Shown here in pieces: positions 13,732-28,700 of a stretch of 64,000 nucleotides of DNA (positions are counted from its first letter, which is position 1; each line of letters begins with the position of its first letter). The translations under genes were made by a program, and so were the position numbers. This DNA is from Schistosoma haematobium (Eukaryota; Platyhelminthes; Trematoda; Strigeidida; Schistosomatidae). The notes below the pieces were generated by a model. The model was given only the letters and a program-made list of their open reading frames with translations, did not search any database and was not told the origin of the DNA. The stretch lies in NCBI RefSeq assembly GCF_000699445.3, contig NC_067195.1, forward strand, positions 84,950,569 through 85,014,568, written 5' to 3'.

Positions 13732-16700
13732 AAGTGGTAGTAGCAGTAGTAGTAGTGGTAGTGGTAGCAGTAATGGTAGTAGTGGTAGCAGTAATGGTAG
13801 TAGTGGTAGTAGCATTCTTATTAGCTGGCAATTGATCATATCTCGCATTACTGATATTTGAATTATTATTTGCATTGTTGATGATATTTTCAAATTCGAC
13901 AGAGATAATAGGATGGTGATGATGACACTGATGATGAGCATGATGAATGTAAGTTGGTTCAGAGATAAATCCAGTTACATCATGCGAAGAAGATTCTAAT
14001 AAACAATTAGTTTTCTATAATTGTAAGCAAGAAGAAAAAAAATAATAACGTAAAGAAATAAACTGACAATACATAAATAGATCTTTTTTAGACGGTATTG
14101 ATATCGACAAAATGGAAAACTACCTGGATTCGGTAATATGCAATATTATATCCCGACAAGATGGTTTAATGAAAATACACTAGCATCAAAACTTAAAAGC
14201 CCTACATTCGATCCTGGGTGGGATTGTATAGAGCACTGATGAAGAGTACCAATTTAGGATTAAACAGTTTTTCAATGGTCTTTGTTTTTCGGCAGTAATA
14301 TATGGGAGATCCGTTTCTATGATATAAAATATCATCATTAAGTAAGAAAATCTAACCGGAGTTGATGATAATTCAAATCCTAAAAAAGATTATTTATCAT
14401 AGTTATCGAGAACCCTACATCAAACTTCAGAATAATTCACTTTGAAACATCAATATATACTCGAAAAAAAGCCTCAAAGAAATCTATGAACACTTGCGGG
14501 AAACTTATATAATCAGAAAGAATCTCGGCAAAACTATGAGTTGTGAACGAACCAATCAGATTTACAAATAAAGATCATGAATTTGGGCGCAAATTTAATT
14601 TGTCTATTTGGCTAAGTAGAATTTTGGCGCTAAAGGTGATGTCAGTTCATGATGAAAACCCTAAATCTAATTCCTAACCCTAACTATCAACTGTAAACTT
14701 ACTTACTTACGATCGTTACTCCTCGTGGAGGAGCATAGACCACCCACCAGCACTCTTCATCCAACCCTGTCCTGGGCAATCCTTCACAACTCTTTCCAGT
14801 TGTTATTCATCCTTTTCATATCTGAATCTATTTCCTGACGTTTTCTCTGGCTTTCCACTTTTCCGCTACCATTCAGGATTCCATGTTAGGGCTTGTCTCA
14901 TGATGAAGTTTGGTGATTTGCGTAATGTATGTCCTATCCATTTCCATCGGCTTTTCTTAATTTCCTCTTCAGTAGGAAGCTGGTTTGTTCACTCCCACAG
15001 TAGGCAGTTGCTAATGGTATCCGGTGAATGTATGTTGAGTACTTTGCGTAGAAAAATATTTATAAATACTTGTACCTTCTTGATGATGGTTGTAGTAGTT
15101 CTAAAATTTTCAGCTCCGTACAGTAGAGGTGACTGTGTTGATGTTCGTATTGAAGATTGTGACTTTGATATTGGTTGACAGACAGTTGTTTTGAGTTTCA
15201 TATGTTCTTCAATTGTAGGAATGCTGTCCTTGGTTTTCCAATCCTCGCTTTTACATTTGCATCAAATCCTCCTTGTTCATCGATGATGCTTCCTAGATAC
15301 GTGAAAGATTCCACAATTTTCGCCTGTAAATAATAATCTTAATTCCTCACAGTGGTTTATAGTACTGAATTAATCATAATATGTACATGGATATTTACCA
15401 GAGCAAAACATGGCACAAGTCCATGAAGTCACTGACAAGTGGACAGAGTGAGTCATGTTGGTAGGTGTAGACTACCTAGTTGGCGACCGCGAGATGATAG
15501 AAACCGATGGTTAGAGACCTAGAATGACATGGCTCAAAATCGTTTGCAATGGTGCAGGTGCATCCACTGTTTGTGTTCTCCCAAATTCTAATCACCTGAA
15601 TCCTCCTTGTCTCTTTTTCCTCTTTCCAAATTTATTTAACTGGATTACAGTCCTTGAATAACGTCTTCAAATCGTAATCTTTCCGATTACTGCTTATACT
15701 CTTACCGCCTCTACCACTACGGGATTTGAATGAACAACTGCATCTCTGTGCTAATGTGGTATGGGAACTCGAACTGATATACGTACGTACGTACTTACGT
15801 ACGAAGTTCTACGTTGTTACTAAGTGACTGTAAATGGAGATTCTCATGATCTTTTTATTATCATCTCTCTTCAAAATTGTTCATAAATGATAATCTTATC
15901 AATACAAATTGATTAATACACAAATATAATCCATAAATCTTACCTGAAAATATTCATTCATTATTATTATTTCATTAGAATTCATGAATGAAAATTTCTC
16001 TAATCCATGTAAAATTAAACCGAATGAACGATTTAATAATTTTTTAGAACATAAATGACGATTAGAATAATAAGTTTTAAGATCAATATCTGAATTACAA
16101 TTTGTTATACATAGAAATGGTAATGTTGGTAATAATAATCCTATAGCAAATGAACGTATTCTTGATAATTGATATGGTATAATTCTATGCAATTGTGTAG
16201 TATTAGTAGTATTATTAGTAGTATTAGTAGTTGGATGATGATCATGATGATGATGATGTAATGTTGTTACAGGAATAGACCAATCAAAATAAATAGATTG
16301 ACTGAAATTTGTTGATAATTGTTCATATTTTTTTATCCATTTATTAGCTTCAAAATGTAACCAAACACAGTAACCGGTAAGAGCCTTTAATGAGAAGATA
16401 AAATAATTAACAGTGAACAGATACATGAATAAAATTTTTGAATTCATGAATCAATTGCAGCTAGACTATCATGGAAAATCTGGCAGTATTGGTCGGCCGT
16501 TTCATCCTATTATGGGACTCCTTAATAATGAGCGATTGTGCATATGCTCATTAGTGACTGGCGTCAAGATGTATATTATGGAGTTCTAGTGAGAAGTAGT
16601 GAATAGTGGAGTTCAGTCAGGTCTGTTGTGAGTCAGTGACTCATTGAAGACAATGGTGACGGTGGCGCAATTTCGTGGATTGGTTGAAGTTAGACATTAA

Positions 16701-19700
16701 CATCGCTGGACGCCGGCCAGCTCAGTGGTCTAGAGGCTAAGTGCTCGTGCGCGAGACTGATAGGTCCTGGGTTCGAATCTCGTGAGGCGAAATCGTGGAT
16801 GCGCACTACCCAGGAGACCCATACTAGGACGAAACAGCCGTCCAGTGCTTCCAGGTATTTCATGGTGGTCTAGCTTCAGTTGAAACATGAATTCAATTAT
16901 TAAATTAATATAATATCCACGAAACCCATCCCAGATGTATATATTTTGCATTATCTCTTATCCAAATTAGTGAACACTTCTAAATGTCATATGTGCTGTA
17001 TGCATTTTGGTATGCTTTAAAACTGACAACTAAAAGGCTATTATGCATAGGAGTACAGTTGACTACTACGTACAATGATTTGAGATTAGGATCCAAAATG
17101 AATTTTAAACCGATTAGAGTTGTTCTACCTTTCTTCCCTATCAATTAATGGGTGTCCATGAACATATGAAAACTTTTAAGCTCAAGAGGAATATGATGAT
17201 GGCATTAGTGCGATGTTAAAGCGTATGTATAGAATCAAGTGACTTCATCTTTCACTAACGGAAAGTTTGGTTGCATATAATATATCCACGATAGCTATTT
17301 AACGCTTTCAACTCAAAGATACACTAATGAATTCTCCCCTGAGTAGACAGCATAATGTAAATAATTCAAGAACTTTCATTAGATGCTTCCAACAACTTAA
17401 CATATAAACATCGTGTGAGTAGAATTGTGATCCTAAAAATAACGACCACATTGTAACTTTGTCGATATAGTTCAATCAGATACGAAATTAATTAGTATGT
17501 TTCATTCTTAAAGAAATCCAATCACAGAATAGATAACTCTGATCGTGTTCCAACCAGTTTAGCTCAATTCAGTCATAGTGATAGGTGAACCAGACTATCA
17601 CTTAAAACCACCAGATTTGGTGGTGATAAATCAACATTTATAAATATGATGAAAATAAAATTATTCATAATCAAAGTACATTTGTTTACAACTGGCTTTG
17701 AGCAATACTGTTCAAGCAAAATTTTTGATACCCATGCAACGGCGAGACTATAATTTATGGACGAACTAATCACGTATAAGATAACAGGTCTTGGATTTTG
17801 GCGCGAAATTCATTCATCCATTTGGCTGAATAGATTTTTGGCATTACAACTGATGTCGATTCGTGATGAAAACCCAAAATCTAATTCCTAACCTTAACGA
17901 TCAACTGCAAATCCTAATTTTAATTCCCCATACAGGTTTATAACCATCATTTGGTCTTAGTTATAAGGTGAACACTCTCAAGGTCAGTTCAGGGTCGCTC
18001 AAATCTCGTCCATAAATTATAGTCTCACTCATGCAACTTCGATAACTGATATAGAACAAATTGAAACTTAAGTGTCACAGTTCCACAATGAATTCTCATT
18101 ATTACAATATGAAATAATACAATAAATACTTACACATTCACGTTGAGATAAATATGGATGTCGAATTAAACTATAAATCAACCATAAAGGTGGTCGAATT
18201 GAAGTAGAACAATGTGATGCAATTAATGAATTACTATTAACATGATCCAATAATAAAGGATAAGTTGATTTCAATTTATATAGATTCCAATCATTTGAAT
18301 GTGAAATATTTTTTGTGAAAACATGAATAAATCCTTCATGTTTATCCCCCTGCTCCTCCTCCTCGTCGTCGTCGTCGACGCCGTCCTTCTCCTCCTTCTT
18401 CTTCTCTCCATCCATCTCATTATTGTTATTGAATTTGATTATATTTCGTTTCAGCTTATCTTTGAAAAAAACTTTTGATAATAATTCAATTGGAAAATGT
18501 CTATACCAAACATGATCTAAACAATGAATTAAATGTTGAGAAAATATACTATTTTGTTCAATACGTAATTGAACACAATTTAATATATATTTATTAGTAG
18601 TATAATCAGTTTCAATGAAATTATTTAATTCTTCTTGAATATGTTTTGTAGGAATAGATTCATTATCTATAATGTAAAGAAAGAAAAAAAAGAAAAGAAA
18701 ACTAGAATAGGATGAAAAAATTAGTAAAACAACGTCAGGACAAGAGATTTTGTAGAACAATCAAAACATTTTGAGTGATCTACCATATACCTTTATGATT
18801 TTCGAAAAAAGTTCGATCCCAACTTCTACATACAGATGAAGCCATAAGAATTTATATATTTAACCCCAATTTATGTGTATAGAAGAAATTCGTGACCACC
18901 CCCCAATCCCTTTCATGGCCGGATATAACTTAAACGCCCTTTTTTAATGATTATTATTTTCAATAGTTGAAATCATGAGTCAATTGAAGATAGAGCACAA
19001 TGGAAAACCTGGAAGCACTGGATGACCGTTTCATCCTTATGCTGATAGGTCCTGGGTTCGAATTTCGTGGAGGGCGGGATAGTCGATGTGCACTGCTGAG
19101 GAGCCCCATACTGGGACAAAACGACCGTCCAGTTCTTTCAGGTTTTCCATGGTAGTCTAGCTTCACATCCTGTATTTGCTTGCTCTTTTCGTTTGTATTC
19201 TTCATTATCTAATTATTTACACACTACTTATTACGTAATGATTTTAATGTTATGTGATAATCAAAACATAAAGTCATTTATTTCTATTTTGAAATTTATG
19301 TGTCCCTTCAATTGATGAAGTCTCAAAACAGAATGATAAGTTAATTGTATTCTGAAAATCTCAATGTTCTTTTCATTATTGAACATTTAAGACCAAAGAG
19401 AATTGAATTTTTTATGAACGAAACTAGGTTAGAAGTGTTTTTCTCAATATCTACAATTGATTGATTGATGAGTAGTTATCGGTATCATGTTAGTTGTCAC
19501 GGTACCATGGAACTAAGTTTCATGTGAGCTGGTACTCATCAGCAAGAAATCCTTGTAAACCTAAGTGAATTCATGAACTTTTCAGAACGTTAAAGCTCAA
19601 CATCCAGCTTCACAGTCTTAAAAGTTATCACTAAGTTATTCAGATAATCACTGACTTCCTGTAGGACTAAGCTATTTACAATCGATTATACACTGAGAGT

Positions 19701-22700
19701 AGTGGTTTGCTTAGAACTATGAAATCATTTATCAATACTATATTCTCCCCATGTTTTAAATATTATTCTTTTTAGTATATTTAGCATGCAGTTAGCAATG
19801 GAGTACAAAATTTGTGTTTCATTTTAATTAGGACTCATGAGTTGAATATTCCTGCTTCCCATTACCTTTCACTCTAAACATACAATGCATCCTACATTGA
19901 GCTAATGAGGTGAAATAACCGATAAGTTATTTAACCAATCACACACAAACTTGTTACACTACCCAGTATCAAGGTAATTAGCTTAGAATTCATGAATATT
20001 AATAGAGATTGGTTAACAGTTATTAAGTGATTAATAAATTATAAATGAATAATTAAAGATAAACAACCAAAACTAACTAACCTTTACATATATGACATAC
20101 ATCCTTTTCTACATTTATTAGATCAACACTACTAACCGGTAAAGATGATATACTTACACCGGAATCTGAAATAACCATTGGATACTTTATAGATTCAATC
20201 ATGTTCAATTGGTATCCTTCATTACTTAACAATTGTTCTTTTTGTTGTTGTTTCGATGTAGATGATGATAATGATGACAATGATTGACAGTGATTAGATT
20301 GAATTTCTGCTGCTTTAATTTGATTCTCTTCAGTATTACTTAAATTTTGTGTTTGTATTCGAGTTATATCATATGATGTAGAAGAATCAATTAAAAGTTT
20401 AGATGAATTTTTTTCAAATGAAGTTTGATTAACTTAAACAAACGAAAGAAAAGATTACAATACCAAGTTTATTATTTGAAATATATGCAGAAGTGAATAT
20501 TTAGTAGAGATAATACAATCTGAAAGGATTTCGTGGAGATTTAAGTAATTTTATAATTGAATTCATGAGTCGTTTGAAGCTAGACCACCATGAAAAATCC
20601 GGAAGTAATGGACAGCCGTTTCGTCCCAGTACGGGACCAGGTCTGTTGTGAGATTGTAATTCACTGATGACGATGGTGGACGGTGGCGCAATTTCGTGGA
20701 TTGGTTGAAGTTAGACATTAACATCGTTGGATGCCGGCCAGCTCAGTGGTCTAGAGGCTAAGTGCTCGCGTGCGAGAATGATAGGTCCTGGGTTCAAATC
20801 TCGTGAGGCGAAATCGTGGATGTGCACTACTGAGGAGTCCTATACTAGGACGAAACAGCCGTCCAGTGCTTCCAGGTATTCCATGGTGGTCTAGCTTCAA
20901 TTGATTCATGAATTCAACCATAAAATAACACAATCTGTTAAACTAAAGTTATTCGAGTATTTTTCAATGTTCAATAAGTTTGCAGAATTCGGTATCTTTA
21001 GATATGTTCCGTTCATTTAGTAGGTGAATACTAAATTTGGGAGTACAATTTTCACTGAACATTTCATATACATATATATATACATCTGCTATGAACAAGT
21101 CAGTTTAGTGCATCTAAACACACAAAAATATACTGAAAATTAAGATTGTAAGTGAAACCTCCAGCAATAATTACACTCTTTTATGCACTACTACTCATTC
21201 ACAAAAAAAACAGAAAAGTGTCCAAAAGTGAAGGATACAGTACACTTAAGAAAACGATGAGAAAAGCCTGAATAATCACAACCATTTGTTCCTACCATTA
21301 ACCAGAGTTCGATAGTGAATGAAAAATGTAATTGTGGTAATGACAAAATAGAATGGTGGTCGATGAAAATAATAACTAATGACTACGTACGATAGCGAAT
21401 TATTATTGACACAAGCCCTTAAAGACAAGACAACTAGCAAAACGAACAGGTTCTTCTAAAATCTAATATGTTTCTTTAAGAATTATCAACTGAACAATAA
21501 ATATGATTGGATATCATAAGTAACTAGATATTTTGTAAGTCATTTACAGTCTAATGACTATCAGGCTTGATTCGCACTCATTTCACAAGGTTTACTATTA
21601 TAGAAACACTTAAATACAAGATACTGTCTGGAAATACCTAAAATCAAGATTTTTTGTTATTTTTAATCGATGAAGTAAAAATGTATGTAATGCCAACTAA
21701 GATTTTTACTATCAGTCAGTCAGTTAGCTACAACGTGGGACCAGGCACATATATGCATCAGTCCAAGATGCCATTTTTCATTAGCACAACAACATGAACA
21801 CCGAATTCATAAAAGTAGTTAATTCAGTGGTGGTAATATATAAAAGAAAGATTGCTTATAAGGATATAGTACAGGAAGAAAGAATGAGTACGTAGAAAGA
21901 AAGATATGAAGTGATTTTAATCTCTTAGTTTAAGGAAAGACATAGAGTGTATACACCTACACCATTGTGATCGATTCTGAGGTATGTCGCCCACAGTCTC
22001 CAACCATTTGTTGCGGTAGTCACGCGAAACCCAACCAAGTAGTTTGCATCTATAAACATGGCTCAGTCTAGAAGTTAGTGACTTCTACTGTAATATGATT
22101 TGAATAAACTTATAAGACAATTTATTCTATCATCGGGTTAATCAACATAAATCATTCACTTGTTATTGTATTATATATACGTATTAGGCTGATCTAAAAT
22201 GTAATTAAATATTTGCATTCTAATTAGAAATACAACAAATTGCATTACAGAGCTATACATTATATATTATTGATTTAATTACGTTTCTAACTACATTTAT
22301 TGTATGTCTTTTTCTTGTCTTAAACGGATTTGAAGTTGTTCTTTTTGTTATTCTTTCATACATAATGGAACACTTAAATGAACAATCTTGATGTTTGTAT
22401 TTAAATGAACTTTGTACTACATAATAAATTAAAAAGTGGTAACTTTAGTATAGTAATTAATACATTCAAAATACATGTACGTGTGACTCGGTTGGTAAGT
22501 GTAAGACAGTCAATCAGCTACAACATAGGACCGGGCATATATGTGCATTGATCCAAGTTACCATACCTCATTAACACAACAAGATGGACACCGGATTCAT
22601 AGAAATAGTTAATTCAATAGTGGTAATATATAAAAGAAAGATTGCAATAAGGATATAGTACAGGAAGAAAGAAATAGTAGGTAGAAAGATATGAAGCGAT

Positions 22701-25700
22701 TTTAATCTCACAGTCTAAGGGACAATAGAGGGTGTATATATACACCTACGCTAACCGTTGTTGCTACCTTGACATGGTGGTCGGGCTTGCCTATCGTGTT
22801 GAACCAATCGAGCTAAACGGGCTGGGACAACCGTTTCTCAAGGTTCTAAAATTACGGACAGGTCGGTTGAAGAGCGGTAAGACTAAAAGCAGCACACCAA
22901 GGTCTGAGGGCGAAGTCGTACTACTGACTGTACAGAGGTGTGACGGCAGCCAAGTTTTTTCTACAGACAACCAGCATAACAGCGATGCTGCTTTCCTACA
23001 AGGAGGGGTGGGATTAGAAAAGGTCGACCCTTGAAATGCACACCTCGCCTTATCCCACGGATATCCGTTTGTGGCGGTAAGGTCTCAACAAGTACGGAGC
23101 TAACCTCCAGAAGAACCCTCCCACGGTGTGAGCAACCGGCCTCATACGTCTAACAGCACTCAAGACCACTGATGAGTGTAAATTGGAATAAAACTAGTAA
23201 CTTGACTGAAAAAAAAAACGAAATAAACATACGTTCACATTTGCCTTCAGTACTGTTATCACTATTATCTATCACTTTATTATGATTAAATGATAAGTAT
23301 TCCCAAATTTTTAAACGTTCCGTATAATTTAAACACTTTCGTGTAATTTTATGCCAAAATAAATAATCATTATCTAATGTTGATAATGATATTTGTGATG
23401 TAGACATGGATAATGGTGATGTTGATGTTGACACTTTAGTTTCTAACTCATCATTATGTATAAATAATTGATGATTAATATTACCCTTATGATCGGGATC
23501 ATCATCATCGTCATCATGATCGTTATTATAATCTGACATAGTATAAAATACTTGTTCAGCTGCAGATAAATACATATTAGCATCTAAATTAATAATTAAA
23601 CGACATAAATTCAATAGACATAATCGTTTTGCACAATAAAATGAATGAATATAATCAGTATTATTATTATTATTATTATTATACAATGACTGTCTATGTA
23701 TTGATTCCAAGGTTGCTCCAGTTTTACTCGGCCCATTTGTCACTACAGATAATGAAAGACGATTTATCAGACAATTCATCAATGAAGTAATTGGCCACTG
23801 CTGTGTTATAAATCTCAAATGTTCATGATTCATTAATGTTCTTTGTATTGAATGATGATTATCATTTTCTAGGAACAATTCCTGTGAAAAAAATGAAGCG
23901 TAAACAAAACGAAAGAAATTTTGAGAAATTACAAGAACAACAAACAATACATTCAATCTTGATAGGAGCGACTATGTCCATTGGGGTTTTCAGTTGATCT
24001 ATGATAATTGCGGGTTCAGATCCCGCCGTGAGTGTGAATTTGCCCCCAAATGCCCTGGTAAGGCAGAGAGTGAGGAGAGTTAGCCCTCTTCTCGAAGGGC
24101 TCTTACATGACCTCGTGCATACAAACACTACCAGGAAAGTCCTACTCACTGCCTTCTCGCGACGACACTGTTGTTTACGAAACTGAAAGGATGAAAAACG
24201 AATATCCGATGCTTTAATGGGGTTGGTGGATACGGAGGATCTACCTAGAGGAGTAGGAAAACCCTGATTCCAAACTAATGGTGCACATGGGCTTCAGTTT
24301 CCTGAAAGAATAAATGGCGTACAATGAAATCGTTGATCACCGGCTAACATGAGAATGCATCTACTAACGTTGCTCCACTACCTTGTGGATTAAACCTTTA
24401 GGTTGAAGGCTCTGGAGGTGTCTCCCTAAGTAAACCACCTACTTCGGTTTTGAGCACCCGGGCAGTATCCCAGCCGTCACATAAACCGAATGATTTATGT
24501 GATGCATACCTTTTTGATACCTCCTTGTAACGATATTAATGTGTTTAAATAAATAAATAAAAACGGCGTCTGGATATCGCTAGCACACGAACACGATAAA
24601 GTGGAAGAAAGACCAAATACTCAAGCTCAGTATATGTAGTAACAGAAACATGACATTGAGGTACACAATAAACCAATACTGAAAGTGGTAAAAACCAATC
24701 ATTATAGAGTAAACATCGTTTTAAAAAAATTAACTAGAAAAATCCACACGACTTCCAAATTATTACCAATTTTCTAATATATAAGTCGAATTGATCTTCA
24801 TAAAACAACCACTGAACAGTAGGAAGTGGAGAATATCTATTTCATTCTAGTCTATAATTCCTCAAAAATGTCCACCCATCCTTCAAGGATAGTGAAACCT
24901 TAAGGTCTCACAACTCAGTTGTTTAAGAATATTATACTAGGATGAAACAACGTCTTAATTTTTTAATGCTTGTCTTACAAACATTGATCTGAGATATAAA
25001 TGACCAAATTCATCAATCTCCACAAACCATTAATAATAGTCATTATTATATTCAAATCAAACTAACTCGAAATCCAGTCCACATTGCCATAATCAATTGC
25101 CATTTATCTAATATAGACAAATTATATAATTTGATAATGATTATAGTTGAGTTTGATAATTCATTAATATTCATTAATAATTCAAATATTCCAGGTATTA
25201 AACCATAATTAAATAAAATTGATTTCTTTGATGATTTAGAAAGATCAGTTGAATTATGAGTACCAAATCCAGATTGTTGTTGTTGTTGTTGTTTCAATGA
25301 AGGATACCAGAATGATTGTGAACCGAATAAGATAAGACAGCGTAATAAACTTGGATTGATCAATAAATGTGCAATGGATGATGTATGGTTCATAGATTTT
25401 TTACATAAAATATTTACAGGAAATGTCAATATGATTTCATTTAGTAAAACCTATAAATGTAAAAAAGATTATGTGAAATCTGGGGATAAAAGATTAAAAA
25501 TTAACAAAAAGAAATAATAAAATGGGGGGGGTGGAGATTGTAGTGATTTTAGTAGCTGAAGCCATGAGTCGATCTAAGCTAAACCATTATTGAAAACTTG
25601 GAAGCAATCAACGGCCGTCTCTTCCTAGTATAGGACTCCTCAGTAGTACGCGTCCACGTTCATGCATGCGGGACTCAACTATTAAAGTCACTACAATCTG

Positions 25701-28700
25701 ATATTATTCGTCATATGTCCACTAGTGACTGGGTTCGAGACACATTTCCTGCAGTTCTAATGAGAATTCATGACCAGTGGAATCCAATCCATGTCGAGTT
25801 GAGACAGGTATCTATCTCAGACAATGGATGAATAATTATGCAAGATTATGGAGCGACTGAAGGTAGACATTACCACAGTCCGATGCCGGATCAGTGGTCT
25901 AGAGGTTAAGTATTCGCGCACGAGGCCGAAGGACCTGAGTTCGATACCCGCCTGGGGAATCATGAGTGCCCACTGCTTAGGAGTCCTATACAAAGACTGA
26001 ACGGCCGTCCAGTGCTTCCAGGTTTTTAATGGTAGTCTAGCTAGAATCGACTCATGTATTCAGCGATTTAAAAAAAAACAAATAAACTGGTTAAGTAATC
26101 AATAAACTATTAAATAATGGTACAATAACAAAGGAATGAAAGTTTTATATCAGCTGCAGAAATAGATAAATGAACATCTTAAGCTTGACATCCGAAATTT
26201 GTCCATCTACATTGAAATGCATTCAGAAGTAAAATGAACTAATTAGCTTTATTATTTTGTTTAAACTTTTCAACGTTCAGAACTAGGATTAAAAAAGACA
26301 AATTAAGACTTTGTATTCTACATGAAACTAGAATAGAAATCAATGTATCAGTTACATTTGTGAACCATTTATCGAACATAAGTTCCCAGTAGAGCTTCAG
26401 GATGGATTCTCATTAATTAGTGTATAATTATAATCGTGATATGTAATTTATGAGGTTGTAAGTGTCAGTTATAACTGAACGTAGAGACTAATACAATTGT
26501 AAGTCAACTCAAGTTGTCACGTTGTAGTGAAGGAGGACAAGTTGGTAACATAGAAAAAACATACTCTAATACTTAATTTGCGAAATGTTCATGAATTGTC
26601 CCGAATTTCATTGTTCCTGCATTTCCATACTAATTGCTTTCTATTCCCATTCTTCTCTTCTTGATCATCTCAATCTTCTGCTGCCAGACATTATATTCTT
26701 GACTCGAGTTATATACTACTTGTGTCAATATAAGTAGCACACACCATAACATCATATCAATAGTACAAAAGATGAAATTATTAAGAGGAATTTCAATCTG
26801 GAATGCAATAGTTGTCTTATATTCCATAGTTTCCAAGTTCATATCAAATCATGGTAAAGATATGTTTTTTGCAAAGGTAAACTTACATGAAATCCGAGCA
26901 AATAGTGTCTGAAGAAAAAAAACCCCGCTGAAACTACTTACTTTCATAATTTCATATGATTTAGATGAGATCATATTAAATTCTGGATGTTTGAATAGAC
27001 GAGCTAATAGACAATGTCCAAAACTTAATGGAACTGGTTTACAATTTAGCTGATTATTACAATTTTGAAATAACCATAGTTTTTTATGTCGTCTTTCCAT
27101 TGAATTCTCTAAACCAGGATGTGATAATGCTGGTGCATAAAATTTTGCATACATTATACTAGAATGATGTAACATTGTAAAGAGTAATTTTAGTCCATAT
27201 GAAATCAAATTAGAACTGTGTGATTGACAGACAAGCTGTATAGATAAAAGAGAATTGTAGTAAATATAATAATAATAATAATAATAATAATAAGTAATGG
27301 ATATTGATTATAATTAATACTTTAGAGACATTGTCCCCATTCACAACCTTATGCTCAATGGTGACTACTTTCTAAATGGATTCCTTCCTACCGACACTTC
27401 TGTTGAGAATCATGATCTTGATTATGTCAGCAAAGTCTATATTAAGGCACTATATAAACGAAGACATTGAATATGAACATTAAAAACCTTCAAGATTATA
27501 AAAACGTCTTTATAAAGCACGGTAATAAGTTTCATTATTATTACTATTACGGTTATACATAATTCTCTACCGTTATTTATATCTTCAGTGTTACCGTTAG
27601 CACTATAATCTCGACCTATTTGCAACTTACCTAGTAAATTTCATTTCTCATTCTTATGTAAATTAGATCGATAAACACCTACCATGTTGTCCACGTCGGA
27701 CTGAATAAAAAATAGCCCATCAAAGTGTACCTCAGTTTAATTTACATACAGTGTGAACTTCAACATTGAGACAGAGATACGTTTAACTGATAAGTCACAA
27801 GCAGGACTGAACAAACGTCCTTTATCCCAATACTAACCAATATACAATCGGTTCAAGTTATAATAGGCTTAGGATCCATATATCATAAGAAAGGTTGATA
27901 AAAATTTGTACCTGAATATCAACAAGGGATGGTAAATGTTTTTGATGGAGTTCTGTTCTCTGAGCTGGATGGTTTGGTCGTGGAGTTTCCATCGTTCTTC
28001 TGAATAAAATCATCAGCACAAACTTCAGATAGAAATGAAGTGTTCGAATTTCTTCACATGTGGTTCACAGTTTGTCCTGTACAACTCAATGTGGATTGGT
28101 TCTTGTTGACCTTAAACTTGTCATTGTTTACTTCTTCGTTTTGGTTGTATCTCATATTGGTTTGATTTTTGTTTCTATATTTGTACATAATTTTCCTGAA
28201 TACTTGATAAATTGGATCGATTTTAATGTGCTTGTTGATTGTTGATGAAAGCTTCATGACCAAACCATCCAGCTCAGAGAACAAAACCCTATCAAAATCA
28301 TCCACCTGAGCTACGAATCTTCTTCATCATGAAAGATGTTTGTTAAATTATTATAAAGTACTTAAAAGTGATAATAATCGATTAACCTAGAAATTTTAAA
28401 ATCAGTTATATGGGTGATAAAATATATGGTAAAAATATTCCACAAAAACTTACTTCACCAAGAAGGCAAATTGGCACTTCAATACCTCCATGGGGTTCAA
28501 AAACTGAATCAAAACTTTCCCGATAATAGTAGTTAACATAGTAAGATATTGATTGATTGTTATCAGGTGAATATATGCTCCTTAATAACCATAATCGCAT
28601 TTTAGACGAATGAGCATAACTGATTAAATAGGAGGGTATAAAGAAAAAAGAATGAAGTTATAATCACTGGTGAGATCTAAACAATTAAATGAGAAGAAAA

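Noticed and set aside
13580..13861. Plus-strand poly-Ser and poly-Val frames
   Set aside because: They are other-frame readings of the AGT microsatellite; the spliced minus-strand exon explains the region.
16705..16790. Possible tRNA genes from box A and box B sequences
   Set aside because: The spacing and flanks do not fold into a cloverleaf, and the same sequence recurs in many SINE-H copies.
22732..23034. 100-codon plus-strand frame as a gene
   Set aside because: The sequence is the leader of a B/C-type LINE, matched by the reverse of 1500-1860.
26630..26842. 70-codon minus-strand frame
   Set aside because: It overlaps a repeat tail also present near 5925-6020, lacks splice signals in phase, and falls in an intron.
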